In this document: one piece after another, positions 46,652 to 58,112 of the stretch
How positions within the stretch are numbered: the first letter of the stretch is position 1
Layout: every line of letters starts with the position of its first letter
Assembly (NCBI RefSeq): GCF_033473495.1
Contig: NC_088941.1
Coordinates: forward strand, 124,001-188,000
DNA: 64,000 nucleotides
Direction of reading: 5' to 3'
DNA from: Cercospora beticola
Lineage: Eukaryota; Ascomycota; Dothideomycetes; Mycosphaerellales; Mycosphaerellaceae
Position numbers and translations under genes: made by a program
The notes under the pieces: model-generated
What the model saw: only the letters and a program-made list of their open reading frames with translations
The model's database searches: none
Told to the model about the DNA's origin: nothing

Positions 46652-47891
46652 CTACAAGAGATCCCTCTGGATGAACTGATCCCTCAATGTCTTGCCCAAG
46701 CTCGCCGGGCTCTTCTCCACAGTCACACCAGCGCCCTCCAACGCAGAAATCTTGCTATCCGCACCACCCTTGCCTCCAGAAACAATCGCACCAGCATGTC
46801 CCATACGTCTCCCCGGAGGAGCAGAGATACCAGCAATGAACGACACAACTGGCTTGCCTCGACCATCCTTACCGCCAGTGTTGTACTCCTTCAAGAATTC
46901 TGCCGCATCCTCCTCCGCGCTACCACCAATCTCGCCAATCATGATGATTCCATCGGTATCCTCATCGGCGAGGAAGACGCGCAGGCAGTCGATGAAGTTG
47001 GTGCCGGAGAATGGGTCACCACCGATACCGATGACGAGCGATTGTCCGAGGCCAGCTTGCGTGGTTTGGTTGACGGCTTCGTAGGTGAGGGTTCCAGAAC
47101 GAGAGACGATACCGATACGGCCACGCTTGTGGATGAAGCCGGGCATGATGCCCATTTTGCATTGGCCCTGCTTTCCGTTAGCACATGCGAGACTGCCGAA
47201 GAGATGCAGTGCGAGAGGAGGGGCAGATATATCAGATCCGTATAACATAATCAATCCCGCACAAAGGCAGGTCAGACTCTTCCTATCATATGTTTTGTAT
47301 GTAAAATGGCTCATCAGGGAAGTGGAAAAAACGAGACGCTGTACGGGCTCGACTCACCGGAGCAATGATACCAGGACAGTTGGGGCCGACCAGCCTCGTC
47401 TTGTCCTGAGTCTTCAACATATCTGTAATTCGGACCATGTCGTGCTGTGGGATACCCTCGGTGATACACACGGCGAGAGGAATCTCCGCCTTGAGTGCCT
47501 CCTCGATACCAGCAGCAGCAAGCGGAGGTGGAACGAAGATGACACTGGCGTCAGCGCCCGTCTGTTTCCGTGCATCTTCTACTGTCGCGAACACAGGGCG
47601 GTCGAGATGTGTGCTGCCAGCCTTCTTTGGGTTTGTACCTCCGACCACATTTGTGCCATACTCGATCGCTTGCTGGGCGTGAAAGGTTCCTTGCTTGCCG
47701 GTGAAGCCCTGGAACAGCACCTTGGTGTCCTTGGTGATGCGCAGGTTCAGGCCGGTCTTTGCATAGCCCGAAGGCTGGCCAGGAGCATCTTGCGCGGAGA
47801 TGGTAGCGTAGCTGGCAGGCGCAACGGATTTGGTCAGGCCGGCCGGGGCATTTCGCAGGGCGCGCGTGAGAGGTTGGCGGATGGACTGCAT
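46652..47891 (-). CDS. LSC1: Succinyl-CoA ligase (ADP/GDP-forming) alpha subunit, mitochondrial
   Basis: TCA-cycle enzyme in the matrix that converts succinyl-CoA to succinate with NTP formation; it pairs with a beta subunit. Exons complement(join(46652..47167,47358..47891)) give 349 aa. The N-terminal 30 residues are Arg/Ala-rich (mitochondrial targeting). The CoA-binding Rossmann part follows ([53 protein letters not shown]). The catalytic phosphohistidine lies in [14 protein letters not shown] (His302). The 190-bp intron has GTGAGT, a TGCTAAC branch point and CAG and joins PGIIAP to [11 protein letters not shown]. Length fits the family. The start is 268 bp from the divergent ELP3 start. 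Confidence 0.95.
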
Positions 47892-48158
47892 GGTGGAGGT
47901 GATTTCGCGCCGTCGCAGCTCTGCGCAGCGTGGGAAGAGCAGGAGGGAGAGTGGAGGGTTGGCGGTGGTGGTGCTGTCTGTTGTTTTGCTGAAGCTCAGA
48001 GCTCCAATAGCCTTTCACCTCCGTCTCTACCCGACGGCTCCTGCCGCCAAGACCGCGCTAGTTGCACATTTGACGCGAAGCCAGTCGACTCCATCAATTG
48101 TTCTCGCGCACGTCACGCACCGACGCCTCACCTCACCTCCGTCAACACGACACCCAAC
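47892..48158. promoter_or_regulatory. Shared divergent promoter, LSC1 and ELP3
   Basis: 267 bp lie between the two start codons, so both genes must be driven from here or from within each other's transcribed sequence. No specific site is assigned. Confidence 0.6.
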
Positions 48159-49901
48159 ATGGCGACGATGACGGAGACACAGACCGACGTGCGGCACAAA
48201 CGACTGCCAGCTGCGATCAAAGCCAAACTGCCACCCGAGAACGAGCGATACGTGCGAGCATGCGCCGACATTGCCAACTACTTGGTCGAAGACTGGATCC
48301 GATCACAAGAGCCCAATGCAAAGAAGAAGGACCTCAACCTGAACACGCTGCGGGGGTCATTCTCCAAAAAGCACTACCTGTCACGGCAGCCGCCTCTCAC
48401 AGACATCATCGCCGCCGTGCCCGAGCAGTACAAAAAGTACATCCTCCCCAAACTCATAGCCAAGCCGATCCGTAGTGCTTCAGGCATCGCCGTGGTCGCC
48501 GTCATGTGCAAGCCGCACCGATGTCCTCATATCGCATATACCGGTAACATCTGCGTGTATTGCCCCGGTGGCCCAGACTCCGATTTCGAGTACAGCACAC
48601 AGTCATACACCGGCTACGAGCCGACGAGCATGCGCGCGATAAGAGCACGATACGATCCCTTTGAACAGGCCAGAGGGCGGGTAGATCAGATAAGAAATCT
48701 TGGACACAGCGTAGACAAGGTGGAGTACATCATCATGGGTGGCACGTTCATGTCGCTGTCGCCCAAGTACCGCGAGACCTTCATCTCGCAGCTACACAAT
48801 GCTCTGTCTGGATATTCCACATCGCAGGTCGACGAGGCGGTGCTGGCAGGAGAGCAGAGTACGACAAAATGCGTAGGTATCACCATTGAGACCCGGCCAG
48901 ATTACTGTCTGCCACCACATCTCTCCGACATGCTTCGCTACGGCTGCACGAGACTGGAAGTCGGCGTGCAAAGCTTGTACGAGGACGTTGCAAGAGACAC
49001 AAATCGAGGGCACACTGTCAAAGCAGTCTGCGAGACATTCTGCCAATCTAAAGATGCTGGCTTCAAAGTCGTCTCACACATGATGCCCGATTTGCCCAAC
49101 GTAGGTCTCGAACGCGATCTCTTTCAATTTCAAGAATACTTTTCCAACCCAGCTTTTCGAACAGACGGGCTGAAGATCTATCCTACACTTGTCATTCGCG
49201 GCACAGGTCTGTACGAGCTGTGGCGGACGGGTCGGTACAAGAACTATACGCCGAATGTGCTGATCGATATCGTGGCACGAATATTGGCTCTCATTCCACC
49301 ATGGACGAGAATCTACCGCGTGCAACGAGACATTCCCATGCCACTTGTGACGTCGGGAGTGGAGAACGGCAACCTTCGCGAATTGGCGTTGGCCCGAATG
49401 AAGGACTTTGGGACCACATGTCGGGATGTGCGAACACGAGAGGTGGGAATTAACGAGGTCAAGCACAAGATTCGCCCAAATCAGGTCGAGCTCGTGCGAA
49501 GAGACTATGTTGCGAATGGTGGGTGGGAAACGTTTCTGGCATACGAAGACCCGAAGCAAGACATCTTGATCGCTCTGCTGCGGTTGCGAAAGTGCACAGA
49601 AAAGTACACCTTCCGAGAAGAGTTGACCGGGCAGCAGTCGAGTCTGGTTCGTGAATTGCACGTCTACGGCTCTGCTGTGCCAATCCACGAGAGAGTGAAG
49701 GGAAAGTCGCAGCATCAAGGTTATGGAACGCTCCTCATGCAGGAGGCTGAGCGCATTGCCAGGGATGAACATGGGAGCAAAAAGATTGCCATCATCTCTG
49801 GTGTTGGTGTCAGAGGATATTACAGAAGGCTTGGTTACTGGTTGGATGGCCCGTACATGAGCAAGTGGTTGGAGGAGGACGACGGTAGTGATGCAGAGTG
49901 A
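48159..49901 (+). CDS. ELP3: Elongator complex catalytic subunit Elp3
   Basis: tRNA wobble-uridine modification enzyme (radical SAM plus acetyltransferase) of the Elongator complex, cytoplasm. Single exon, 580 aa. The radical-SAM Cys motif is [18 protein letters not shown] (Cys122, Cys132, Cys135, spacing C-x9-C-x2-C as in Elp3), followed by [20 protein letters not shown] and [13 protein letters not shown]. The C-terminal GNAT domain has the acetyl-CoA motif [17 protein letters not shown] (from residue 519) and [16 protein letters not shown]. The ATG at 48159 was chosen because it begins [20 protein letters not shown] and the preceding in-frame open stretch (from 47085) lies in LSC1's antisense strand. 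A second ATG at 48168 is possible. Confidence 0.96.
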   Translation: MATMTETQTDVRHKRLPAAIKAKLPPENERYVRACADIANYLVEDWIRSQEPNAKKKDLNLNTLRGSFSKKHYLSRQPPLTDIIAAVPEQYKKYILPKLIAKPIRSASGIAVVAVMCKPHRCPHIAYTGNICVYCPGGPDSDFEYSTQSYTGYEPTSMRAIRARYDPFEQARGRVDQIRNLGHSVDKVEYIIMGGTFMSLSPKYRETFISQLHNALSGYSTSQVDEAVLAGEQSTTKCVGITIETRPDYCLPPHLSDMLRYGCTRLEVGVQSLYEDVARDTNRGHTVKAVCETFCQSKDAGFKVVSHMMPDLPNVGLERDLFQFQEYFSNPAFRTDGLKIYPTLVIRGTGLYELWRTGRYKNYTPNVLIDIVARILALIPPWTRIYRVQRDIPMPLVTSGVENGNLRELALARMKDFGTTCRDVRTREVGINEVKHKIRPNQVELVRRDYVANGGWETFLAYEDPKQDILIALLRLRKCTEKYTFREELTGQQSSLVRELHVYGSAVPIHERVKGKSQHQGYGTLLMQEAERIARDEHGSKKIAIISGVGVRGYYRRLGYWLDGPYMSKWLEEDDGSDAE

Positions 49902-50072
49902 GGCCCAAGCTCCTTTGAGGCGCACAGCACACGGCACATCCTTCGGTCTGGAAGCGCGTCCGCTGTCAGCCTTGCCTTGGCAGTGGCTTAGAGCAGCCCA
50001 GCTCCTTCTCAGTCTTGCAGCTCGACTGATCGCTTGCTCAACTTACAACACGCATAAGCTACAGTCTAGGTC

Positions 50073-51805
50073 ATGCCGAGGAGACGACGCCTACGTGCTG
50101 CCAAAGTCTGGGACTCTGCTCGCGTCTACAAGTTATTTCCTATTTCCCAAGGCTCGAATGTGGGCAGAGGTCAGACGCAATTACACATTCGCTTCCGATA
50201 TCTGGATCCAGCGTCGCGTCTAGATGATCCGCTCTCTGGCAAATTCGATGCAGGCCCAGTGACCCCGGTGGCATCGTCAATTTGACGCTCTGTCTTATAC
50301 CTGGCAGCCACCCTTTCGTGACCAAGTCCTCGAGCATGACTCCATTGAAGTGCAAAATGTCAAACTCCCTATCACTGGCAATTTGAGTAGAGCTTTGAGG
50401 CACCTGCGCCTTGGATACAACCGGAGTCACATTGTGTGGGTCGACGCCATCTGCATCAACCAACAGGATCCTAAAGAGCAGGCACAACAAGTACAGCACA
50501 TGGCTGAGATCTACTCATCTGCTCACAATGTAATGGCGTGGATCGGTGAAGATTCATCCATACAGGATGGGCATCACATTTTTGAGCTTTGTCAGGCACT
50601 TGTGCGTGGACCGGAGCACCCGTGGGACGACACTCTCACACGGGACCACGCTGCTTTGTGGGAAGTGTTCGCGAGCAGAAGATACTTCACTCGGCTCTGG
50701 ATCGTGCAGGAGCTAGTACACGCGAGTAACATCAAGTTCATTTGCGGCTCTGCCGAAATCAAATTTGCAACTCTGATAGATGGGATGCATCTGGCGCTTG
50801 TGCAAGGAACTTTCTGGTCTCGCGCACTACAATACACTGATCGCTCATCAACCGCGTTGCGATACCAGAATCCTTCTTCAGTCGTGTTGCAAGCCCTTCA
50901 GCTTGTGCGCAGTATAGACAACACACGCAGAGACCGGACAATCTCTGCGCTGTTTTCAAATCTCCCAAGAAGTTCCGAGCCCGATCAGAAAGAGCAGCTG
51001 AGCATATCTTGCACCGAATTCGGCGAAGTGTTGTATGAGCTTCGGCACCTTTCCTGTTCCGACGAGAGAGATCGTGTCTACGCGATGATGAGTCTTTGCA
51101 GTGAAACCAAGACGACGGTTCTCGTGGACTACACGATCGACTGCACGCAGGTATATTACAATCTTGCAAAGATCATCTACACAGATGATATGCTTCTCGT
51201 CGCTGCCAGCCAGCATGCCATGGGTGTAGCGCGAGATCCTGAATTGCCCTCGTGGATACCGGATTGGAGAGTGGAATCTCGCAAGCCACAACCCCAAGCC
51301 CAACTAGACTTGTTCAGAGAGCTGCCTCCACACTGTATCAGCTTTTTCTCCCTATATGCCCCAACAGCTAGAAGAAAAAACTAATGTCCGGGAAGTTTTA
51401 TTCAATGATTCCGCAAAGCGCCTGGGCATTACCCTTCTCTGTTTCGGACGTGTGCTCATGCCAGATAGTACTAACGACCGGACCTATGTCTGGAATCTGA
51501 ACGTGCAAGACTTTGAGCTTTACGGAAGTGTGAATGGACCACCTCGCCCAGCGGAGACTTTGCTGAAAGAAGGAGACTATATCTGTCGACATACGTACAA
51601 AGACATGCCTGGCGCAGAAGAAACTTGTTTCATGGTGCTCCGTGCTGTTGCCCGAGCTGAACACGATATCTTCGTGTTCAACACGCACACTATTCGCGCA
51701 GTACAGTGGGTAGGGTTGGTGCGTTGTGTTTCAGAAGAGGTGACGAACGCTCTAGACGCACGGAAATACCCAGGTACAAAGCGGCGGGAGTTCTGGATAG
51801 TGTAG
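50073..51805 (+). pseudogene. HET-domain gene broken by an insertion and a frameshift
   Basis: HET-domain incompatibility protein remains in three frames. The N part (VYKLFPISQGSNVGRGQTQL to PLSGKFDA) is in frame 0 from 50073. Then FDALSYTWQPP resumes in frame 1 at 50281 and continues through RALRHLRLGYNRSHIVWVDA, ICINQQDPKEQAQQVQHMAE and RYFTRLWIVQELVHA to a stop at 51382. The C part (NVREVLFNDSAKRLGITLLC to REFWIV) is in frame 2 and ends at 51805. The first break is a 37-bp segment bounded by imperfect 8-bp repeats (TTCGATGC and TTTGACGC). The second lies in an A-rich run near 51375. No splice sites fit either break. A shorter protein from an internal ATG cannot be ruled out. Confidence 0.7.
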
Positions 51806-52266
51806 CTCATGTTAGGCTACAAGCCTTCGCTTCTCAAGATGCCGACAGTGCTGTTGCGAATGTGTAAAGGAAGTCCAGCCATGAAGTATGCCTTCGCTTC
51901 ATTTCATGTAATTAGATGATCAGAAGCCACTCGTCCATCATGATGTGGCGACGAAAGGAGCACAGCGCTTCACAAGTAAGCGCACATTGACCCGACTTTG
52001 CGCCCCTGCCTGTCTTCACTTGGTGTCTGAGGCAACAACTCCACACATTCACCTCAGCTACATCACAGGCATATTCAGCAGATAGACCAACATCTGCTCA
52101 CATGTGCTCGCATTGGGCCGCAGCATTGAGCCGCAGCATTGAGCACAAAAAGGGCAGCACCAATCCACGCCCCAACAATCACGGCCGACAACACGACAAC
52201 CACCTCCAGCCTAAGCTGAACTACAACAAAGACACTCGACCACCAGCTGCTGCAACAACCTTCAGT
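51806..52266. other. Intergenic region before the modular secreted protein
   Basis: 461 bp. Open upstream frame continuous with the next gene's signal peptide from 52102, but the ATG at 52267 gives the clean signal sequence. Should hold the promoter. Confidence 0.45.
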
Positions 52267-54191
52267 ATGAAGGTCTCCCTGCTTGCTGCCATCCCGGCCA
52301 TCGGCGCCGCTTTGGCTGCACCAGCAGTCACGGGCGACTCCGAAGCAGTGTCCGTTCGAGTTCACAGCTCTGACGGAACTGAAAGCACCCACTCGGTCAC
52401 CCTCGGCGAGTATGTGCAGGTCGAGGGCAAAGACATTGACCGCATCGACCTCACCTCTTCCGCCAGCTGCACTGTACGTTCGAATTCTACTTCTTCCTAC
52501 TCACTACTCACTAACATCGCTCACCAGGACGGTTCTCTCACCTGCCAACCAATTTGGTACTTCTCTTCCAGTGGTCCTATCGTTGGACTGGACTTCACCC
52601 CTTCTAAGCCCGGTTACCCTCGCTCGACCTTTGGCAATGGCGAAGTCAACTCCGTCGGGGTGACTTGCAGCTGCTCGTCGTTGCTGCTTTCTGCTCGTGA
52701 CAACACAACCTCATCGCTCTTGATCAAGATTACCAATGTCGACGGAACTATCAAATCTGGCCCTTTGATCCTCGACGAGTACAAGGAGTTCTCTAGCAGA
52801 GACATCGCGGAGGTCTCCATTGGTGGCTGGTCTCCAGTAGGTTGCCATGACTGCATTTCCCTCTGCCTTAGCTGACGATCTTTGTCTAGGGTCTCAATTT
52901 GCTCGACGTCCACTGCCAACCCACCTGGAACTTCACCGACAGTGGACCAATCGTTGGTCTTGACTTCGCTGGAAATGAGGTCGGTACTCCTAACAGAGTG
53001 TTCGGCAACGGCAGAGTCGACACTGTCGGTCTTCGCTGCAGCTCTTCCCCATCGCTTATGGCTCGCGAAGACAAGGATGGGTATATCACAATCGATGTTC
53101 TCGGCGGTCACGGTGTCAAGAGAGTCGACTGGATTGTTGCTGGCCAGGTTCGGGAGTACAATGCTATCGCTTTTAAGGATACACTTGACAGCGTCCAGAT
53201 CGATTCAACAGATCCGGTATGACGACTCTCACCCCGTTCCCGCCCGTACCGTACTGACACTCTCCGTAGGACTCCGAGGGTGTAACCTGTCAGCCAACTT
53301 GGTACTTCAGCGATACTGGCCCGGTCGTGGGTCCTACTATTACTCCGTCCGAGCCTGGCTCTCCTGCCCAGACTTTCGGCAATGGCCACTGTACAAAAGT
53401 CTCCATCAAATGCAGCCGCTCACCACAACTTCTTGCTCGCGCCGACGACTCAAAGCCGTCAGTAGACATCGTGTTTCGAGAGAGCGATGGCAAGTCCGGC
53501 TCTGTCACTGCGCCAGTGGGTGTCGGTGCGGGCGTGAACGCAACTGGCAAGGACATAATCACGCTCGAACTTGGTACAGGGCATGGCGTAAGTTCGAACT
53601 TCGTCCCCGTTCTCATTCTCGAGCTCTCCTGACATCATTCACAGGTCCAGTCTAGCAAAGTCGTCTGTCTCCCAGTCTGGATTTTCGACACTGGCGCAAG
53701 CCAAGCCGGATCTCCGATGAAGAAGGACCGCGCTGCATTTTTGAGCGACACCAAGAACGGCTATGCCATTATGACCAAAGACCGTCCAAAGGTGACTCGA
53801 GTTGAAGTATTCTGCGACGTCTCGGCAATGAAGCCTCGCGATGCCACTCCTACCCTCGACATTACGGCGCACGAGTCCAAAGGCAAGAACAGCACTGCTT
53901 CCATCCATGTCGGACAAGCCGCAGATCTCCGCGGAAAGAACATTACGAGCATTGAGATCAAGGGCGCTGATGCGGTAAGTGATTTTCATTGCTCAAAATC
54001 ATGAGGGCTGCTTGTACTGACACTCCTTCTAGTCGATCGACGTTGAGAAGATCAACTGCCAGCCAATTTGGTACATCAACCGCGGCAGTGGCCAGCTTGG
54101 CTACACTTTCAACTCCACGAACCCAGGTAACCCAGGCTACTTCCTTCACGGTAGCGATGCAGTGACTCGAGTTGCTGTGACTTGTGCTTAG
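52267..54191 (+). CDS. Secreted modular protein, phase-0 exon repeats
   Basis: Not recognised as a named family. Exons join(52267..52473,52528..52836,52890..53216,53270..53587,53645..53974,54033..54191) give 549 aa. MKVSLLAAIPAIGAALA is a signal peptide. Four internal exons of 103-110 codons are each one repeat: an A half with C(Q/L)PxW(Y/N/I)(F/I), often GP(I/V)VG, FGNG-x-V and a second Cys, then a B half with a VDxxGG/GKDI beta-type pattern. The first exon is a B half, the last an A half, so the order is B-(AB)4-A with five CxPxW motifs. All five introns are phase 0 with good GT/AG ends (53-58 bp). Two Cys per A half probably pair. Function unknown; an extracellular binding or wall role is possible. 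The first intron has no stop in frame, so retention would also leave an open frame. Confidence 0.85.
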
Positions 54192-54544
54192 AGGGCGATC
54201 AGTGCGGACAGGTGGCTGTGAACAGAGGCTTTCCACATAAGGAATCCACAAAGGATCAGGCGTACAAGCTTGTCTTTCTACACCTTCACCAGAGATCTTA
54301 GAAGCAAAAGTTCTTAGAAGTAGTTTTGCTGAGCTACACTCAGAGGCGAGCTTTTGAGATACTTGCGCAATCTCAGATCAAGCCTCAATCATCACTCCGA
54401 CGGCTTCTTCACATCATGACACAAATGAAATACCAGCAAATAAATCCACAATCCCTCACAGGCCCCAACTTCCCCTCTCTCTCTCGCCACCACCAACTCC
54501 CACATCCGTCTGCTCATGTCCGTACCGATTCTGATCTCACCTCC
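54192..54544. other. Intergenic region
   Basis: 353 bp between the modular secreted protein (plus) and the end of the small minus-strand protein. No gene supported. Confidence 0.45.
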
Positions 54545-54784
54545 TCAGTAATACCCCCTCCTCCTCTCCTCCTTCCTGCTCCGCCGATACTCATTCCCCA
54601 CATAAACCGCCGCACCCACAGCCGCAACGCCAATCGCCGCCTTCTTTCCCAATCCCATCTCAGGTGGGTCCTTCTTGCTCGATTTCACGCACAAGCCCAT
54701 CAGACAAAGCGGACCACGAGAACGAGCACCACAACAAGTCCAGCGCTTTTTGCCGTCGTAGGAGTTGAAAGATTTGTGGGGCAT
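54545..54784 (-). CDS. Small Cys-containing membrane protein
   Basis: 79 aa, MPHKSFNSYDGKKRWTCCGA then RGPLCLMGLC, a Gly/Ala-rich hydrophobic segment KKAAIGVAAVGAAVYVG, and a basic tail EYRRSRKEERRRGYY. One predicted transmembrane helix with a positively charged C terminus. No family recognised. The open frame extends further upstream to 55000, but ATG 54784 gives the compact form. Probably expressed, but support is only the sequence character. Confidence 0.5.
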   Translation of the reverse strand: MPHKSFNSYDGKKRWTCCGARSRGPLCLMGLCVKSSKKDPPEMGLGKKAAIGVAAVGAAVYVGNEYRRSRKEERRRGYY

Positions 54785-55431
54785 TATCGTTGATGATGTT
54801 GACCAGGATCTTGGGAGTATTCGTTTGATTTGGCTTGGCAGAGAGTTGGAGGATGCTTCGTGGAATAGTGTCGTTGCTGGTTTGATCGATTGGGTACTCG
54901 TCGAGTGTGCTCTTCTTGGTAGTCTGGTTTGGAGTGTGCACATCCACAGTCCTCTAGGATGGAACTTATACTTCAGAACGGCTTGCGCTGGCAACAACAT
55001 GGAAGAAGTGCTGCATCAAGCTTGCGTTCGTGAACGATGCGAATGAGTGTACGCACAGTACCTTGGATATTGCGAAAGGCCTAGATTATGAGGACCAATA
55101 CCACGATGCCGCCAGCTTCCCGTTTGCCCAGCGTATTCACAGCTGCGGGAACACTGGCAAGCCGCGACCTTCATCGTCTTTCGCAAGGTGTTGTCAGCTT
55201 TACGTGATATCGAAGAGCATAATGCATTCAATGAAGCTTCAATCTCATTCGGCCGCTACAGCGCACGATCTGTCGGGTATAGTGCTAATATCAAGTCATC
55301 CTCCCAAAAGTCCCCGTCGTTTACGCGACATATCCAAAATGTGGTCCTGGCCAGCCTTCAGCTTCGTGCCTTACGTGAGCGCGCTATGTCTGCCTCCGCT
55401 GCTTGTTGCTGGGCACGTGTCATATGAGTGC
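54785..55431. other. Intergenic region
   Basis: 647 bp between the small membrane protein's start and the end of the GT4 gene. A 179-codon plus frame from 55030 runs antisense into the GT4 gene and is a shadow. Nothing else seen. Confidence 0.45.
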
Positions 55432-57127
55432 CTACTTGAAAAGCCCATGCACGAATCCACAGATCAGCATAGGAATGACCGCAATGAACCAGAAGATCCA
55501 AACCAATCCAACAGCCAAATAGACACGGAACATCGCTGCCCATGTGCCGTAGTAGCCAACGTTTTGTAGCTGATCTCTGGACTCACGCAACGCCTCCGTG
55601 AGCCGCATCGCGACTTGGTTGTTGATCTTATCCCACGTAGTGTTCAAGGCTTGCTCGCGAGCGTTGCCGATCATCTCTTCGCGAAGTGCGTGATTGGTCC
55701 CAAGCTCGTAGGCATAGTCGACGAATGTGTCGAGATCTTGCGGTGGCACAAGGTAGCCGGATCGTCCATGCTTGACAGTCTCGCTGGGGCCACCTTCATC
55801 GCGAGCAACGACTGGCACGCCAGAGGCCATGGACTCCAGTACCACAAGACCAAATGTTTCGGTAATGGAGCAGTGCAGGAACACGTCAGCCGCAGCGTAT
55901 GCTTTGGCGAGCTCGACGCCACGGAGCATGCCGGTGAAGACCACCTGATCTTGCATTTCTTTGAAATAGCTTTGGACCTGGAGTAGCTGTTAGCGAAACA
56001 CATCTGTCGTACGCGAGATGACCACTCACCTCGTTCATAACTGCTGGATTCTTGTTGCCGCCCACAATGAGCAGCTTGAATTTGAGGCCAGTCTCCTTCA
56101 GCTTCATGGCAGCTTGTGCGAGAAATTCAAATCCCTTTTCCGGCGCAATGCGCGAGATGCAGCAGAAGATGATCTCTCCATCTGGAGCTATAGATCGTCT
56201 GTACTCGTCATCGCGCTTGCTTGGATTGAAAAGTTGCGTGTCAACGCCACGCCCAAGCTGGATCATCTTCTCTGATGGAGCGCCAGTGCCTTCCATGTAT
56301 TTGCGCACATATGCCGAGGGATAGAAGATGGTGTGCACGCAAGCAGCGCGGAACAGAAAACCTTGCACAACATGCAACAGCCAAGCGCCATAGCGATCAA
56401 GAGGGGACGCAAACAGAATTCCAGCATACGCAGCGAGGTCAGTCTGGAAATTGAGCAGCGTCGGGGGAGCGTTGTCGAGTTGCCGTAGTTGCACCAGGAA
56501 CTGGAAACCGACTGAAGCGGGACTCGCCAGGTAGATGATATCGGGCTTGAAGGTGTTGTCATACACCTTTCCGAGACGGAATGGGTAGGCCACTGTGAGG
56601 TCGGGGTTGTATGGCAGAGGCGTGCCTTGGAGGCGGAATTCGGGATTTGCTCTCTCCCTACGAGCCTGCTGGATTTTGCGTCGAGCGTCCTCGCTCCTCT
56701 GACGATTCAGCATGGGTGGCTTCTGCTGGGTCTGGAGCAGCGGCTGGGTCTCCCTTTCGGGATCATCACGATCGAAGTGCCAGGACCACGCTCCACCAAT
56801 CGCTCTCGAGCCTAGCGAGGCTGCCTTTGCTTCAATCGATCTCGTCCAATCTTTGTTGACGATGGGTAGCCTTTCCGGCTTCGAGTCGGCTGTGATGGGC
56901 TGGCCTTTGTAGTAGGGGGCGCAGGTCGCGACATGGACGCCATGATTTCGGAGATAGTCCACGAGACTCTGCGTGGTCCTCGAGACGCCGTTGACGGGTC
57001 CGAGTGATTCGGTGGCGAGCAGTACTTTCTTCCCAACCAGCTCAGCTGGAAACTCTGATTTGCCTGCTGATGCAACAGAGATCAGACTGTCGTGGCGAGA
57101 CAGCGGCTGTGACTCCGGATCTGACAT
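55432..57127 (-). CDS. GT4-family glycosyltransferase, membrane-associated
   Basis: GT-B fold transferase of the GT4 family (retaining; acceptors in relatives are lipids or mannans). Exons complement(join(55432..55977,56030..57127)) give 547 aa. The N-terminal lobe has KVLLATESLGPVNGVSRTTQ and DIIYLASPASVGFQFLVQLR. The nucleotide-sugar lobe has FCCISRIAPEKGFEFLAQAA, LLIVGGNKNP, and ITETFGLVVLESMASGVPVV, which holds the E-x7-E pair (Glu406, Glu414). A C-terminal hydrophobic helix (VYLAVGLVWIFWFIAVIPML) ends in FVHGLFK. An upstream extension to 57166 begins with GTG, so ATG 57127 (MSDPESQPLSRHDS) is the start. The single 52-bp intron has GTGAGT/CTCCAG. Homologous to fungal GT4 proteins; the acceptor is unknown. 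Confidence 0.85.
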
Positions 57128-58112
57128 GTTTGGTATTGTCGTGTTGAGGGTCGCTGTATTCACCACATGCTTGTCTCGTGCTCGTGATGTGATGCGTTTG
57201 GTCGCTGGAGTGGCGGAGGTGAATTTGACTGCGGAGAAGTCGTTCTGTTGCGAAAGATGTGAGTGATGAAGCGGGAGCAGTCGCAGCAGTCACGACAGGC
57301 ACGAGCGAGGCTGATATGAGGAGCACGAGGGCGCTCGTCACCGCGGTGGGCGACATGGCTTGAGCAGAGGGCGGCGAGGGGTATCCATTCCCGTCGCTGC
57401 ACGTCTGGCGCTGGTTCGGAGAGTCTGCGGGAAGGCTGTGGCAGCAGAATGGGCGCACGAGGTCGACAGCAGCTCTCTTTGTCGGTCGTCTTTGTTGCTG
57501 CCGTCGACCGTTCTGCGGAGTGGGAGAAGGCACGACCTCGGACGCGCGTCGCTGATTGGTTGGCCGCGCTGACGATGAGCATAACACCACCAACCTGACT
57601 TCCACCATGTACACTCCTCTCTCTGGACAACATGACCGCTTCCGTCGCGCCAACCGCATCACCATCTGCAAGACATCACCGCCATCCGCGCAGATCAGCC
57701 GCGGTTGATCACGATGCCGCCCGAGGTCGTCACCGTCCGCAGTCTCTGCATTCCACGCGACAATGAGCTGGCCGGCGAGGAGCAACGCTGAAGGCCGAGA
57801 CGAGAACGTGGTCGGCCTCCGACGGTACCCTTGCTGCAGTACTTTGATGCGTCGTCCCTTCGCTCTCACGTAGAAGAGCCATATCCGCGAATTGCAACCT
57901 CCATCTACACTGGCTTCACGTCACAACCGGCCCACTGTGCACGGCGACAGGAGGGCACAGTAGGTAACTGAACCAGGCTCAGCCGTTGCTCAGCGCTCGC
58001 CGACTCATGGTGAGATGCTGCTGTTGTCGCTGATTTGCCGTCAATAGACGTCTCAAAAGTGCTATTGAGAAAAGTCTATTGACGACCACTTCCAGCGACG
58101 CTGCCAAGACAT
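57128..58112. other. Divergent intergenic region
   Basis: About 1 kb between the GT4 gene (minus) and the small membrane ORF (plus). A 275-codon minus frame (57042-57869) overlaps the GT4 start, has no domain and is not called. It contains the nested inverted repeat at 58039-58084. Confidence 0.45.
58039..58084. repeat. Nested inverted repeat (11-bp outer arms)
   Basis: CGTCAATAGAC at 58039-58049 and its exact reverse complement GTCTATTGACG at 58074-58084 flank an inner pair CTCAA and TTGAG. It lies 29 bp upstream of the small membrane ORF's ATG, in the leader region ahead of the STE3-type gene. The CTATTGA/TCAATAG words recur further on (for example TCTATTGAGG near 58315 and GCTATTGAT near 58361). 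Confidence 0.7.

Noticed and set aside
47085..48158. Upstream extension of the ELP3 frame
   Set aside because: Antisense to LSC1; Elp3 homology starts at the ATG at 48159.
50244..50281. 37-bp segment in the second HET gene as an intron
   Set aside because: No GT donor with an AG acceptor at the needed positions; better explained as an insertion between short repeats.
55030..55569. 179-codon plus frame
   Set aside because: Antisense to the GT4 C-terminal exon over part of its length; no domain.
57042..57869. 275-codon minus frame
   Set aside because: Overlaps the GT4 start in another frame; Ser/Arg/Pro-rich without domain.
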